A stretch of 64,000 nt of DNA from Hormiphora californensis (Eukaryota; Ctenophora; Tentaculata; Cydippida; Pleurobrachiidae), in assembly GCA_020137815.1 (NCBI GenBank), contig CM035359.1:1-64000 (forward strand), in the 5' to 3' direction. Below, piece after piece: positions 1 through 14,775 of this stretch (position 1 is its first letter; every line of letters starts with the position of its first letter). A model generated the notes under the pieces. It was not told the DNA's origin, did no database searches, and was given only the letters and a program-made list of their open reading frames with translations. Position numbers and translations under genes: made by a program.

Positions 1-60
1 GAGAGACAGGCTAAGTTTGCGTTAGCGAGATGAGTGAAGAGGGACAGAGAGAAGAGTGAG

Positions 61-235
<175 letters not shown>

Positions 236-988
236 AGAAAGAGAAAGATAGGGATAGGAGGAGAGAGAGAGCTAATGGGACTCAGCTGAGTTTGGGAATC
301 GGGGGAGAGGACCGTTTATTGTCATGGATGTAGAGAATTGAAAAAATATACTGGTCCGGTTATTCCCGAAAGATTGAAATTCAAACAAAATTCTCCATGG
401 GTGAAGAACTGACATTTCTGTTTGAGCCAGCAAAACACAAGGAAGGATTGTCATGTCTCTGTAGTGTGGTTTTTTTGCAATGTCCGCTATATTGGGAGAG
501 GTGGGTGGGGCAGGGTGGGTGGGGGTGGGGCGGGGGGAAATATTGGACAAAAATGTAGCTTTAATTTAGTGATGAGACCAGGCCAGGCCCGAGAGACAGT
601 TCAGTGGTAACTGGGAGGTCATGCGTGATGGAAATTTGGTCACATTGATACCTGAGTGAGATCGAGGTCGCGCAGCGACCGAGATCGATCTCACATACAT
701 ATTATTCGCGGAGCGGGAATAGGATGCGATGGATCCAAGATGGAAATGAGAACTAGAGACAGATTTGAGTTGTATTTTATTGAGGAAAACAGTCCTTTTT
801 GGTGTCTGATCAGACAAGCAAAAGTGAAACGAAATGCAACGTAACGAACGAGAATTCTGCTCTGTGACTTGTTAGTGCTCCTTTATAAAACACGCAATGG
901 CAAAGTACAAAGTTTCCCAAATTTAATTTAATGCGAAATTCCAAAGTTTTGGTCGATTTTGACCAAAATTGCTACCTTAAACTAACTA
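236..988. other. Non-coding spacer
   Basis: I see no gene. At about 655-695 there is an imperfect palindrome with tip GGTCGCGCAGCGACC; the same hairpin recurs near 1465 and, diverged and inverted, near 2240-2290, so this stretch probably belongs to the same foldback family as the element at 1190-2470. Confidence 0.5.
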
Positions 989-1161
989 CAATCGGACCCC
1001 GATTTAACGGCCTCCGATTTAGCGGCACCCCGATTTAACGGCAGCATAATCTTCCCCCGATATAAAAAATGAACCATATTTGATCCCGATTTAGCCGACA
1101 CCCCGATTTATCGGACAAAACCCTTTCCCCCCGAGGGTGCCGTTAAATCGGGGTCCGACTG
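989..1161. mobile_element. pogo/Tigger-like MITE, copy 1
   Basis: A 173-bp element with terminal inverted repeats CAATCGGACCCCGATTTAA and its complement ending CCGACTG, flanked on both sides by TA. The CAGTC-type terminus and TA duplication are typical of pogo/Tigger non-autonomous elements. Relatives lie at 17958, 23101, 24959-25216 and 52794. Confidence 0.8.
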
Positions 1162-1189
1162 TATTCAGTATTGGACTGTGCGTTGGCGG

Positions 1190-2470
1190 ATTACGGGGGC
1201 CCGGATGAATCCTGTTTGGCACCGCGACCCATCTGAGTGCACTTTGAGAATCAAATGGGGTATGGCGCCGCCATACAGGATGAATCGGATGAAATCGGAT
1301 GAAACTGTCTGTCAATGGCAGGCCAACCTGAGAGGATAGGGTCAGGCCAATTAACTGCATATACGGCTACCCGTTTTGGCCCAGACGGGCTTGAGACGGA
1401 ATCAGACGAATTGAAACGAATCCAGACTTGCTCGAGACTTGGTGACATTGACACCTAGTGCGTGCGAGATCGAGGTCGCGCAGCGACCGAGATCGACCCC
1501 CGCACATAGGTGTCCGCTCCGCCCCCTAAAAAAGGGTCGTGTCTTTCAAGCCAAATTGCACTTGATCCACTGGACCGATTTGCATCCGGTTTGTCGCAAA
1601 AGACTACAAATTGGTCCTAGTTTACTGGAAAATACCCGAGAAGTTTGTCTGTCAACAGGAAGTGGGTCAAAATTGACACTGAAGTCAATTCTATAATCTG
1701 GCTTCCGAGCCTTTTTGCACCACTCCCAGACGGTGTAGAATGAATCTGAGGGTATCAGAAGATAGGTTGAACTCTTGTGAGTACTGGAAAATACCCGGCA
1801 TTAATAGCATTAGCTGATGCTAATTGCATCAACATATCTCCCAATATCTTCTAAATCGCATGGGCGTAGTGCAGAAACTCTCGGAAGCCAGATTATAGGT
1901 TTGACTTCAGTGTCAATTTTGACCCACTTCCTGTTGACAGACAAACTTCTCGGGTATTTTCCAGTATATTAGGATCATTTGTAGTCTTTTGCGACAAACC
2001 GGATGCAAATCGGTCCAGTGGATCGCGTGCAACATCCCTTGAAAGAAACGACCCTTTTTGAGGCGGAGCAGACACCTGTGTGTGAGCTCAATCTTGGTCG
2101 CGCACGATGTCTATGTCACCAAGCTCGAGACGGGTTTGGTTTCCGTCTGATTTCATACAACTCCGTCCAAACGCGAACGGGTTGTATCCATTGCAACCTA
2201 TTCTCGCTTCGCGAGATAATATGTGACTGTGAGACTGAGATCGATCTCAGTCGCGCGCGACGTCGATCTCACTCAGGTATCAATGTGGCCAACCAAACGG
2301 GTAGATATATTTTAATTTACCCGTTTGGTTGACGTGCGTCTGAAGCCAATATATTTACATACTGGCTTCAGACGCGACGCACGTCTCAAACCCGTCTGAC
2401 TCCTGTAGGCTGTTATATGGCGGCGCCATACCCCGACAGTGCGCTCAGATGGGTTCGGCGGCGCCAGACA
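1190..2470. mobile_element. Foldback (long inverted repeat) element
   Basis: The segment at about 1430-1705 is matched in reverse complement by about 1885-2130, for example CTGGCTTCCGAG near 1700 and CTCGGAAGCCAG near 1880. Outer parts also pair less well, including a GGTATGGCGCCGCCATA-like block near 1260 and 2420. No transposase frame is visible. A piece of the outer block recurs near 45880-45940. Confidence 0.7.
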
Positions 2471-2912
2471 GTCTGACTCCGTCTAGACGCCATCTGGAGC
2501 AAAACCCGTCTACTAGAAGACGCCTGCGGGACCAGCTTACAAAAATGAACCCTGGCATGTTTTGTTACTCAACATGAAGGTATGTTATGAGTAGGTTTGC
2601 CCTGCGCTGCCTGCCCGCGAGTTGATTTTTTATTGGCGCCACCGTCAAACAGGCCCTGGCACAATTAGGCACAATTAAGAACCAGGAATTTCCTTGCCAG
2701 TTCCGACCAACGCCACCAGAGTTAGGGCAAACCTAAATAGACAACTACTAAACACGATATTTTTCAATCATTTGAAAATGGTAGAATATAACACTACACA
2801 CAAGATGAATTAACGAAGACCAGCTTCAAAATATACTCTCTCTTACTTCACATTGTACCATAACCATACTCTCTCTCTCAAGAAAAACACACAGAAATAT
2901 TGTACACGGTTC
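2471..2912. other. Non-coding spacer
   Basis: No gene or clear repeat recognised; AT-rich with short CT runs. Confidence 0.4.
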
Positions 2913-3250
2913 CCAATTGAGGGAGTGATTATATAATCAATTAACCAATTGAGGGAGTGATTATATAATCAATTAACCAATTAACCAATTGAGGGAGTGA
3001 TTATATAATCAATTAACCAATTGAGGGAGTGATTATATAATCAATTAACCAATTGAGGGAGTGATTATATAATCAATTAACCAATTAACCAATTGAGGGA
3101 GTGATTATATAATCAATTAACCAATTAACCAATTGAGGGAGTGATTATATAATCAATTAACCAATTAACCAATTGAGGGAGTGATTATATAATCAATTAA
3201 CCAATTGAGGGAGTGATTATATAATCAATTAACCAATTAACCAATTGAGG
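2913..3250. repeat. 32-bp minisatellite
   Basis: Tandem units of about 32 bp (CCAATTGAGGGAGTGATT followed by ATATAATCAATTAA). Some units have an extra 8-bp CCAATTAA inserted, giving 32/40-bp variants. It lies just downstream of the V-ATPase stop codon. Confidence 0.95.
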
Positions 3251-3369
3251 AACGTGACAGAGCAGTCTAGAAAAATTATATAATAGAAACCAAGCTCTTA
3301 AAAGTAGTTAATTGTCCTCAAAGTGTTTCTATTATCTCTCTCTCTTTCTCCCAAAAAAAAAAGAATAAT

Positions 3370-8630
<5,261 letters not shown>

Positions 8631-8734
8631 AATGCACCTAGCTACTGGAGATAGAAACATTTTTAGTTATAGAATCTAGTTATGTACTATAGATATGGCC
8701 ATCCATTGATTGAGAAATATTAATATTTTTCCCA

Positions 8735-9345
8735 GCCCGGGTGAAGGCCGAAGGGTGATGGGAAAAAAATCCCCCTAAACTAAGCTTGTTCTAACCCTCC
8801 TTTCATCTTTCAATGTGTAATAGTATGTATAAAGGAAGGGCGGAGCTCGCGAAAAGAGGGTCGAGCTAGGCAAAGACTATCATGATTTCCAATATCGTAG
8901 AACGCTAAAACTTGGCACAGTTACTCTATGCTATGGGACAAATAAATAGGTTGACCAAGATTTGAGACTTTTAGCTCAAAGCTCATTTTAGTAACTGGAA
9001 TGAACTTTGTCTTATCTCTCAAACGAAATTTCGATTCATTTCAGAAGTTAGCCAAATGGTTTTTGCTGTCGATTTTCTTTAAAATGCAACCAAGAAAACT
9101 CAAATCAGACAACCAAAAGGGCAAAGGCACAAAGTGGGCATGTTTCTCGCTCGTCAGGTCATGTGATCCCCACTAAATCCCCACTAAATCGTGGACTACT
9201 CTGAATTGCTAATCAGACTTGGTGGAGAAGAATCAATCACTCACAAGTCACAGCCGCTAATAAGGAATGTATCCGACATCGAAAAAGTGACACGTGATTC
9301 GAGAGCAATTGGATAAACAGGCCATGGTCATAAATCTGATTCTCC
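8735..9345. repeat. Diverged dispersed repeat, copy 1
   Basis: Blocks here match, in reverse complement, the interior of the repeat at about 15440-15850: a GGGAAAAAAATCCCCCTAAA end, a CTCTATGCTATGGGACAAAT block and a CAGGTCATGTGATCC block. No coding frame is visible. It occupies the spacer upstream of the V-ATPase gene. Confidence 0.6.
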
Positions 9346-9348
9346 TAT

Positions 9349-9595
9349 TAAAGAGAAACAACGATTTTGCAGTACTAATATTCAATTAAGAACAGGAGCT
9401 TTCGACTGATCTATGTCAGACGTCTTCAGCTAAAGAGAAACAACGATTTTGCAGTACTAATATTCAATTAAGAACAGGAGCTTTCGACTGATCTATGTCA
9501 GACGTCTTCAGCTAAAGAGAAACAACGATTTTGCAGTTCTAATATTCAATTAAGAACAGGAGCTTTCGACTGATCTATGTCAGACGTCTTCAGCT
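9349..9595. repeat. 82-bp tandem repeat, three copies
   Basis: Three head-to-tail copies, nearly identical, starting TAAAGAGAAACAACGATTTT and ending CAGACGTCTTCAGC. The constant spacing without variable spacers rules out a CRISPR-type arrangement. Confidence 0.95.
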
Positions 9596-9797
9596 ATGAT
9601 TCTCCTGGCTGGGTGTTCGTTGATCGCCGAATAAGCAAAAAAAAATGAGTTTATTTAAAAGCCCATATAATTGAAGAGCATGTTCTTTCAGAGTGGAGGA
9701 ACAAATTCCGAGGAGATCAGGTCTTGGAGAAAATCTACAGAAACCAGGGCGCTAGGAGGAGTGAGGAGGGTGGCACCAGTCCTTTCTGTTCTGTAGG

Positions 9798-10070
9798 ATT
9801 TTATTATGCCTATAAGTTGTACCTGAAAACTTATAACACGAGACCGAAGGTCGAGTGTTATAAGTACAACAATAATGATCCGAGACCACAGGTCGAGGCA
9901 GATTCTTGTACTTTAGTGCACGAGCCTGCGAGTGCCACTAAGTCTAACTACCTCACGAGCCTGCGAGTGATGTAGTTTTACTTTTTGACCGAGCCTGCGA
10001 GGTCTAAAAGTGTAAGAATCTGGGACATTATTGTTGACGTCAGGTACAACGAAAATAGGCATAATAAAAT
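9798..10070. mobile_element. Multi-hairpin foldback element
   Basis: Outer stem ATTTTATTATGCC...TTGTACCTGA pairs with its complement at 10041-10070. Inside are a second stem (CAGATTCTT near 9899 with AAGAATCTG near 10013) and at least four local hairpins, for example ACTTATAACAC...GTGTTATAAGT with tip GACCGAAGGTC, and three tips reading CGAGCCTGCGAG. No protein frame is visible. A folded transcript would be multibranched. Confidence 0.7.
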
Positions 10071-10409
10071 TGCATTGTAAAATTTTCAAAACAAGAGTGA
10101 GAGACACTTTAGGGCGTAACAATAGAACGAATTCATGATAAGTAGTAGCAGGCAGTATAAGATAAGATAACGCCTGAGATAGGTAAAGAGAGTGAGAGAT
10201 TAGTGAGAGTGAGAGAGATAAAGAATGTGTGGGTCCGGGAGTTCGTAACTGTTATCTTGATCTCGGTGCTGCAACGGCGTGAGAGTGTGACATAAAGAAA
10301 GAGAGAGAGGGAGGGAGTTCGTACACGCTTATCTTTCCAACGGTTTTTAAGTGTGACAGAAACAGTGGAGCAAGGAGTTCTAAGTGCAGCAGTGTTATAA
10401 GTTTTCATG

Positions 10410-10502
10410 TATCACTGGGGGGTGTTATAAGTGAAAACTTATAACACTGGGGGGTGTTATAAGTGAAAACTTATAACACTGGGGGGTGTTATAAGTTGTA
10501 CA
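10410..10502. repeat. 32-bp palindromic tandem repeat
   Basis: About three repeats of CACTGGGGGGTGTTATAAGT followed by GAAAACTTATAA. Each unit contains a TTATAAGTGAAAACTTATAA hairpin, related to hairpin 1 of the neighbouring element. Confidence 0.85.
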
Positions 10503-11108
10503 AGCAGTGCTACCTAAAGAATTATATTATATCTCAAAATTTTACAATGGTATCGTGTATCATTACACGAGTGGCATTCAGCGGGGACTAGAAGTAGATT
10601 GGGACGGTGGTAAGTGTATGTTTAATTCCTCTTCATCACATTCACTGTTCCGTCTTGTAGCTGCACAGGTATGACGTATGTATATAATATAATATAATAT
10701 ATATACATTTGATATACCGCTTTTATGCGTTATAAATGGAGGAAACAACTAAAGAACCTAATGGCTAGTGTTGTATGAACATCTCTCCACCGCGACTAAA
10801 GCGGTGTGTTCAGCACCTCCCGTCATTCCTCCCACTTGGCTGTCCAATATCGGCCAACAACAGACCTCTCTTTGGAACTCGCCACAGGTCCCCACACAAA
10901 TAGGACAAGTGACGGTGTTATCCAGCTCGATTCCAGGCTCACCTGGAAGACCACGCAACAGCTGTGTCAGCTACTCCCTCCTTACCGGATGCCCTGGATA
11001 TTGTTCCAACATTTGTTTTTTAGCAACATGAATGTTTAACTAGACCATTGGGGAGTTTCAGTAAATGCAGATGAAGTAAAGGAGGGAGTCAATCTTTGGC
11101 ATACGTTG
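10503..11108. other. Spacer, no supported gene
   Basis: A short minus-strand frame at 10758-10990 contains a TCPICVGTCGEF motif but lacks a convincing start, splice context or family match, so I do not call a gene. Confidence 0.4.
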
Positions 11109-11140
11109 CAGGCCCCTTATAATATAATATAAGGGGCCTG
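11109..11140. repeat. Perfect palindrome, copy 1
   Basis: CAGGCCCCTTATAATATA followed by its exact reverse complement. The same palindrome with the same left flank (GGCATACGTTG) recurs at 11867-11895, truncated on the right. Confidence 0.85.
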
Positions 11141-11418
11141 GAGGGAATACCGCGCTAGGGGGGAATACATAATCAATCATATCTCCGGTTCCAGATAAGG
11201 TACAGAAATCGTTTTGGTAGCGTTGGAAAGAGGAAGATAACAGCTTTCAAATGCAACCGGTTTCAGGTCTCTATCTTATCAGCAACAGGAGATATGAACC
11301 AAACTCCGCAAAATCGAGTGCGGTAAAATCAAAATTTGAATGAAATTTTAAAAAAGGTGTCCCTGCAAGAATCTGTGACGTCACTTTTTGAAAACAACCC
11401 ATCTTTCAACGGCTAATG

Positions 11419-11564
11419 TCCATTTTTTTTCAACTGTTCACCCCCCAAAGTCGTGCGCGGAATTGTTTTGCGCGTTTATCACATGTTAACGTGTAGCGCG
11501 CGCAGCGTAAATTAAAATATCGCACGCGCACGAGTTGAGGGGTGAACAGTTGAATAAAAATGGA
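11419..11564. mobile_element. Hairpin MITE
   Basis: A 146-bp element with about 38-bp terminal inverted repeats beginning TCCATTTTTTTTCAACTGTT and continuing through a CG-rich TCGTGCGCG block. A diverged relative with the same CAACTGTT...CCCC terminus lies at about 44497-44757. Confidence 0.8.
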
Positions 11565-11866
11565 CTTTATTGCTCAGCCTCCTTAAGTCCAATTAACTTC
11601 TCTCAAAAACAGCAAGGTAGATAATCTTCAGATCTAACAACTGGTGAAAGAATCAAGTCAAACGGACTTCAGGAGCCAAAGTTATAAGCACCGCCGTTTT
11701 TTCGACCGCAAAGTTATCTTCGACCCAGCCGGGATCAGGCCAAACGCGCGCGCGGCATTCCCTCCAGTCCCCTCGTTGCGGGGGTGCGCGCATGAGGGGG
11801 CTGCAGCGCATTCCAAAGTCAATCTAAAATCGGAGGCTACAGCAGTCAAAAAGTTGGCATACGTTG

Positions 11867-11895
11867 CAGGCCCCTTATAATATAATATAAGGGGG
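11867..11895. repeat. Palindrome, copy 2
   Basis: Second copy of the TTATAATATAATATAA-centred palindrome. It is followed by GGGGGTGCGCGCATGAGGGG, which also occurs near 11778-11800, so a roughly 100-bp segment is duplicated locally. Confidence 0.7.
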
Positions 11896-11954
11896 TGCGC
11901 GCATGAGGGGGCTGCAGCGCATTCCAAGTCAAAAAGGCACTGAAAACCCAAAAT

Positions 11955-12087
11955 AAAGTGTGAGCGAAACAACAACGAACTGGCTGCGCGTTCCGCAACG
12001 TTGCGCATGTGAATCTCTCCGGTGAGATCGTTATGCGCAACGAATGCGCGACGCGCAGCCAGTTCGTTGTTGTTTCGCTTTCACTTT
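11955..12087. mobile_element. Hairpin MITE
   Basis: A 133-bp near-perfect hairpin: arms of about 37 bp containing GCGAAACAACAACGAACTGG and CTGCGCG, with a CG-rich loop. Confidence 0.8.
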
Positions 12088-12225
12088 AAAGCGAGTTTTT
12101 TTTTAAAACAGACCAAAATTCTGAAAACTTTTTTTTAAATCTGATCTGCCTCTTGTTGTTCAGCGGCGCCGCGCGGGAAATTAAAAGGAACGCGCGAACA
12201 ATTTTTAAATTACGCCGCATCATTT

Positions 12226-12362
12226 TTGGAAACAAACAAAATAAAAAAGTGGATAATTTTCAAATCGATTTTTGCTCTTTTTTAATTTTTTTTGGAAACA
12301 AACAAAATAAAAAAGTGGATAATTTTCAAATCGATTTTTTGCTCTTTTTTAATTTAAAAAAA
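12226..12362. repeat. Two-copy 70-bp tandem repeat
   Basis: TTTGGAAACAAACAAAATAA and the following 50 bases occur twice in direct order, about 300 bp upstream of the first AIG1-family start codon. Confidence 0.85.
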
Positions 12363-12659
12363 AAGGTTAAACTTCTCTGTTATACCGTATGCGTTGTATC
12401 GCCAAGCACTCTTTTCCGGACCCCTGACATCAGCACTCAATCATGACTTGGCACTCCACTTCCTTGTATTGCAGTTTTGACTTTTGTCCTCTGCGCCCCG
12501 TGGCCACCCCGGTCGCTGACTCACTGCTCACTGCCCACATCTCATAAGTTCATATTCATTTTCATAACCGCTAATCTTTTTGTCATTACCGCTAATCTTT
12601 TTGGATATTCATTTCTATATTTATTTAACCAACAATTCCAATTTTTGCAGCTGGAGAAG

Positions 12660-13406
12660 ATGACAACTGCAACGAAATTGTTCCACTTTTTTGCTGGTCT
12701 CTACCATCTCTACTTTATCAGCTATGCCACCATTCATGAAATAGCCCACCCTAATTACGTTTCCTTCGCTGGACGATGGAAAACCCTGACATTTCTGTCA
12801 TGTATGATCAACTGCTGGTACTTCCTTGCGGTGTTCTGCCACGACTTTGTCTTATCATTCGTGCTACCTGAGAGCATCAACAAGAAAATCAAGAAAGTTC
12901 TCGACGGATTATTTGACGGGATTGTGTGTCCTGCAGCTATCTTGGTAGTAGTCGCATTCTGGGGATTATTTTACTTCTACAACAGAGCAGCTATCTGGCC
13001 ACTGAAGATGGATGCTATCATCCCGCCTCTCTACAACCACATGATGCACACCCTCCTTGCTCCCATTGCGCTGATTGAGCTGGTCCTATATCGTCACCAT
13101 TACCTATCCCTCGGAGGAGGACTGTTCCTCTGTACTGCCTACACCGGGGGCTATGTCGCCTGGCTGCATGTTGTCCGGAATATCGGTGGAATTTGGGCTT
13201 ACCCCATCTTCTACAAGCTTGATTTCAATGGAAGGGTAAAGTTTATCGGTGTCATCGTGGCAGCAATGTATGTGATCTTCTTTGCCCAGCACTTCCTGCA
13301 TCAATTGGTACATGGTGGAGAAGTTGAGGAGACCCCGAGCAGAAAGCAGATACAAACTGGAAAAGTTACTAAAGGAAAGAAAGGAAAATCCAGGAAAGCA
13401 GACTAA
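12660..13406 (+). CDS. AIG1/ADTRP-family membrane hydrolase, paralogue 1
   Basis: A 248-aa multi-pass membrane protein of the androgen-induced gene 1 / ADTRP family (FAR-17a/AIG1-like). Human members hydrolyse fatty-acid esters of hydroxy fatty acids using a membrane-embedded Thr and His. The diagnostic block GRWKTLTF puts the candidate nucleophile at Thr44, and PPLYNHMMHT holds the conserved His pair (127/130). About six hydrophobic segments span the protein, and the tail is basic (KGKKGKSRKAD). The ATG at 12660 is chosen because family similarity begins at KLFHFFAGLYH. A 3' splice-like TTTTTGCAG ends nine bases upstream, so a 5' UTR intron is possible. A tandem paralogue follows 328 bp downstream. 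Confidence 0.92.
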   Translation: MTTATKLFHFFAGLYHLYFISYATIHEIAHPNYVSFAGRWKTLTFLSCMINCWYFLAVFCHDFVLSFVLPESINKKIKKVLDGLFDGIVCPAAILVVVAFWGLFYFYNRAAIWPLKMDAIIPPLYNHMMHTLLAPIALIELVLYRHHYLSLGGGLFLCTAYTGGYVAWLHVVRNIGGIWAYPIFYKLDFNGRVKFIGVIVAAMYVIFFAQHFLHQLVHGGEVEETPSRKQIQTGKVTKGKKGKSRKAD

Positions 13407-13734
13407 ATACTGGTGAAAACTTTTTGGTTGGTCTATATTTTTACATTCTAAACTGTTAAGTAACTTGAACTATCTTACTACATAATTGCTAACATCGAGT
13501 GAGTTTTTTTGTGACAAGATTTTGTTTTTTGGAAGGGTTTAAACTTGCTTTGACATTTGATACTTGATTTATTCCTATTATATTATTATGACTTTATTTG
13601 CTTTAATTTTTGTGTCTCATTTATGACTTGCCTTGCTCGACCCTGATTCGCCCCCTCCCCTCCCAAAGGGTTTGAACAAAACAATATAATACCTAATTTC
13701 CAGACCTACACAACATTCTTCTTCTCTAGGGTAA

Positions 13735-14454
13735 ATGGGTGTGGTTACTAAGTTGTTCCACTTTTTGGCGGGAATTTACCATGTCTACTTCCTGCTCTAT
13801 CCCACAATCAACCAACTAAAAAGCCTTCCTACTGCATCTACTTTTGGTGGTAAATGGAAATACCTCACTTTCATAACGAACATGATCAACTGTTGGTATT
13901 TCATCACCGTTTTCTGCCAAGATTTCATCTTCTTCTTCGTTTTGAGCGAGGAACGCAACAAGAAAATCAAACGGACTCTAGATGCCTTGTTTGGTGGTAT
14001 AGTGTGTCCAGCAGCCATTGTGGTTGGTACCGCATTCTGGGGGATATACCACACCAAGAAAGCTGCCATCTGGTCTGATAAATTGGATGAACTAATACCC
14101 CCGATGTACAATCACATGATGCATACCTTCCTCATCCCAATCGCGCTGATTGAGCTGATCCTATACCGACACGATTATCTCAACGTTAAAGGAGGACTAA
14201 TGCTCTGTACCTCCTACACAGTAGGCTACATTATCTGGCTGCACGTGGTGAAGTATGTGGGTGGTGTTTGGGCCTACCCCATCTTCAACATGTTAAATTC
14301 TCGTGGTCAGGCTATTTTTCTGGGGATCATGGTCATAGCAATGTATATGATATTCTTCCTTCAGCATTTCTTACATCATTTGGTACATGGTCAGTTGATT
14401 GTCACCAATACAGCTAGTAAGGGGAAGAGGGCTAAAACTAGGAAAGTCGAGTAA
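13735..14454 (+). CDS. AIG1/ADTRP-family membrane hydrolase, paralogue 2
   Basis: A 239-aa paralogue of the preceding gene, same strand, single coding exon. Shared landmarks are KLFHFLAGIYH, GKWKYLTF (candidate catalytic Thr45), PPMYNHMMHT with the conserved His pair, ALIELILYRHDYL, and a basic C-terminus. Divergence is moderate across the whole length, so the duplication is not very recent. TTCTTCTTCTCTAG ends five bases before the ATG, again suggesting an upstream 5' UTR intron or trans-splice-type acceptor. The catalytic assignment is by family knowledge; substrate is not determinable from sequence. Confidence 0.92.
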   Translation: MGVVTKLFHFLAGIYHVYFLLYPTINQLKSLPTASTFGGKWKYLTFITNMINCWYFITVFCQDFIFFFVLSEERNKKIKRTLDALFGGIVCPAAIVVGTAFWGIYHTKKAAIWSDKLDELIPPMYNHMMHTFLIPIALIELILYRHDYLNVKGGLMLCTSYTVGYIIWLHVVKYVGGVWAYPIFNMLNSRGQAIFLGIMVIAMYMIFFLQHFLHHLVHGQLIVTNTASKGKRAKTRKVE

Positions 14455-14775
14455 TCGCGACAACGCAAGATATGTTACTGTTGCAATGTTACTGTTAATT
14501 GATACAGCTTTTATTATACAGTGTTTAGTACATAATATAGTGTTTAGTGCGTTTATACGGATAGATTTATTGATACCGCCTGTGATTTTGATTTTTTCTG
14601 TTATCTCTGGAAATTTATGTTTTGTGTTTTTATAAGGGAGATGTTTCGAAATTGTGTTTTTAATTGTTTAAAATGATCTATACAGCTGCAACCCTATTGT
14701 ACATCCAAAGAACCTAGTCTACCCAAAACTTCCCAAAACCCCTCAAAACTACCCCATTGTACCTTTTATCACAGT

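Noticed and set aside
9349-9595. CRISPR-like array
   Set aside because: The 82-bp units are contiguous and identical without unique spacers, and the genome is eukaryotic.
10758-10990. Minus-strand frame with TCPICVGTCGEF, possible zinc-binding exon
   Set aside because: One short frame, no matching neighbouring exon in phase and no family recognised; kept only as a note.
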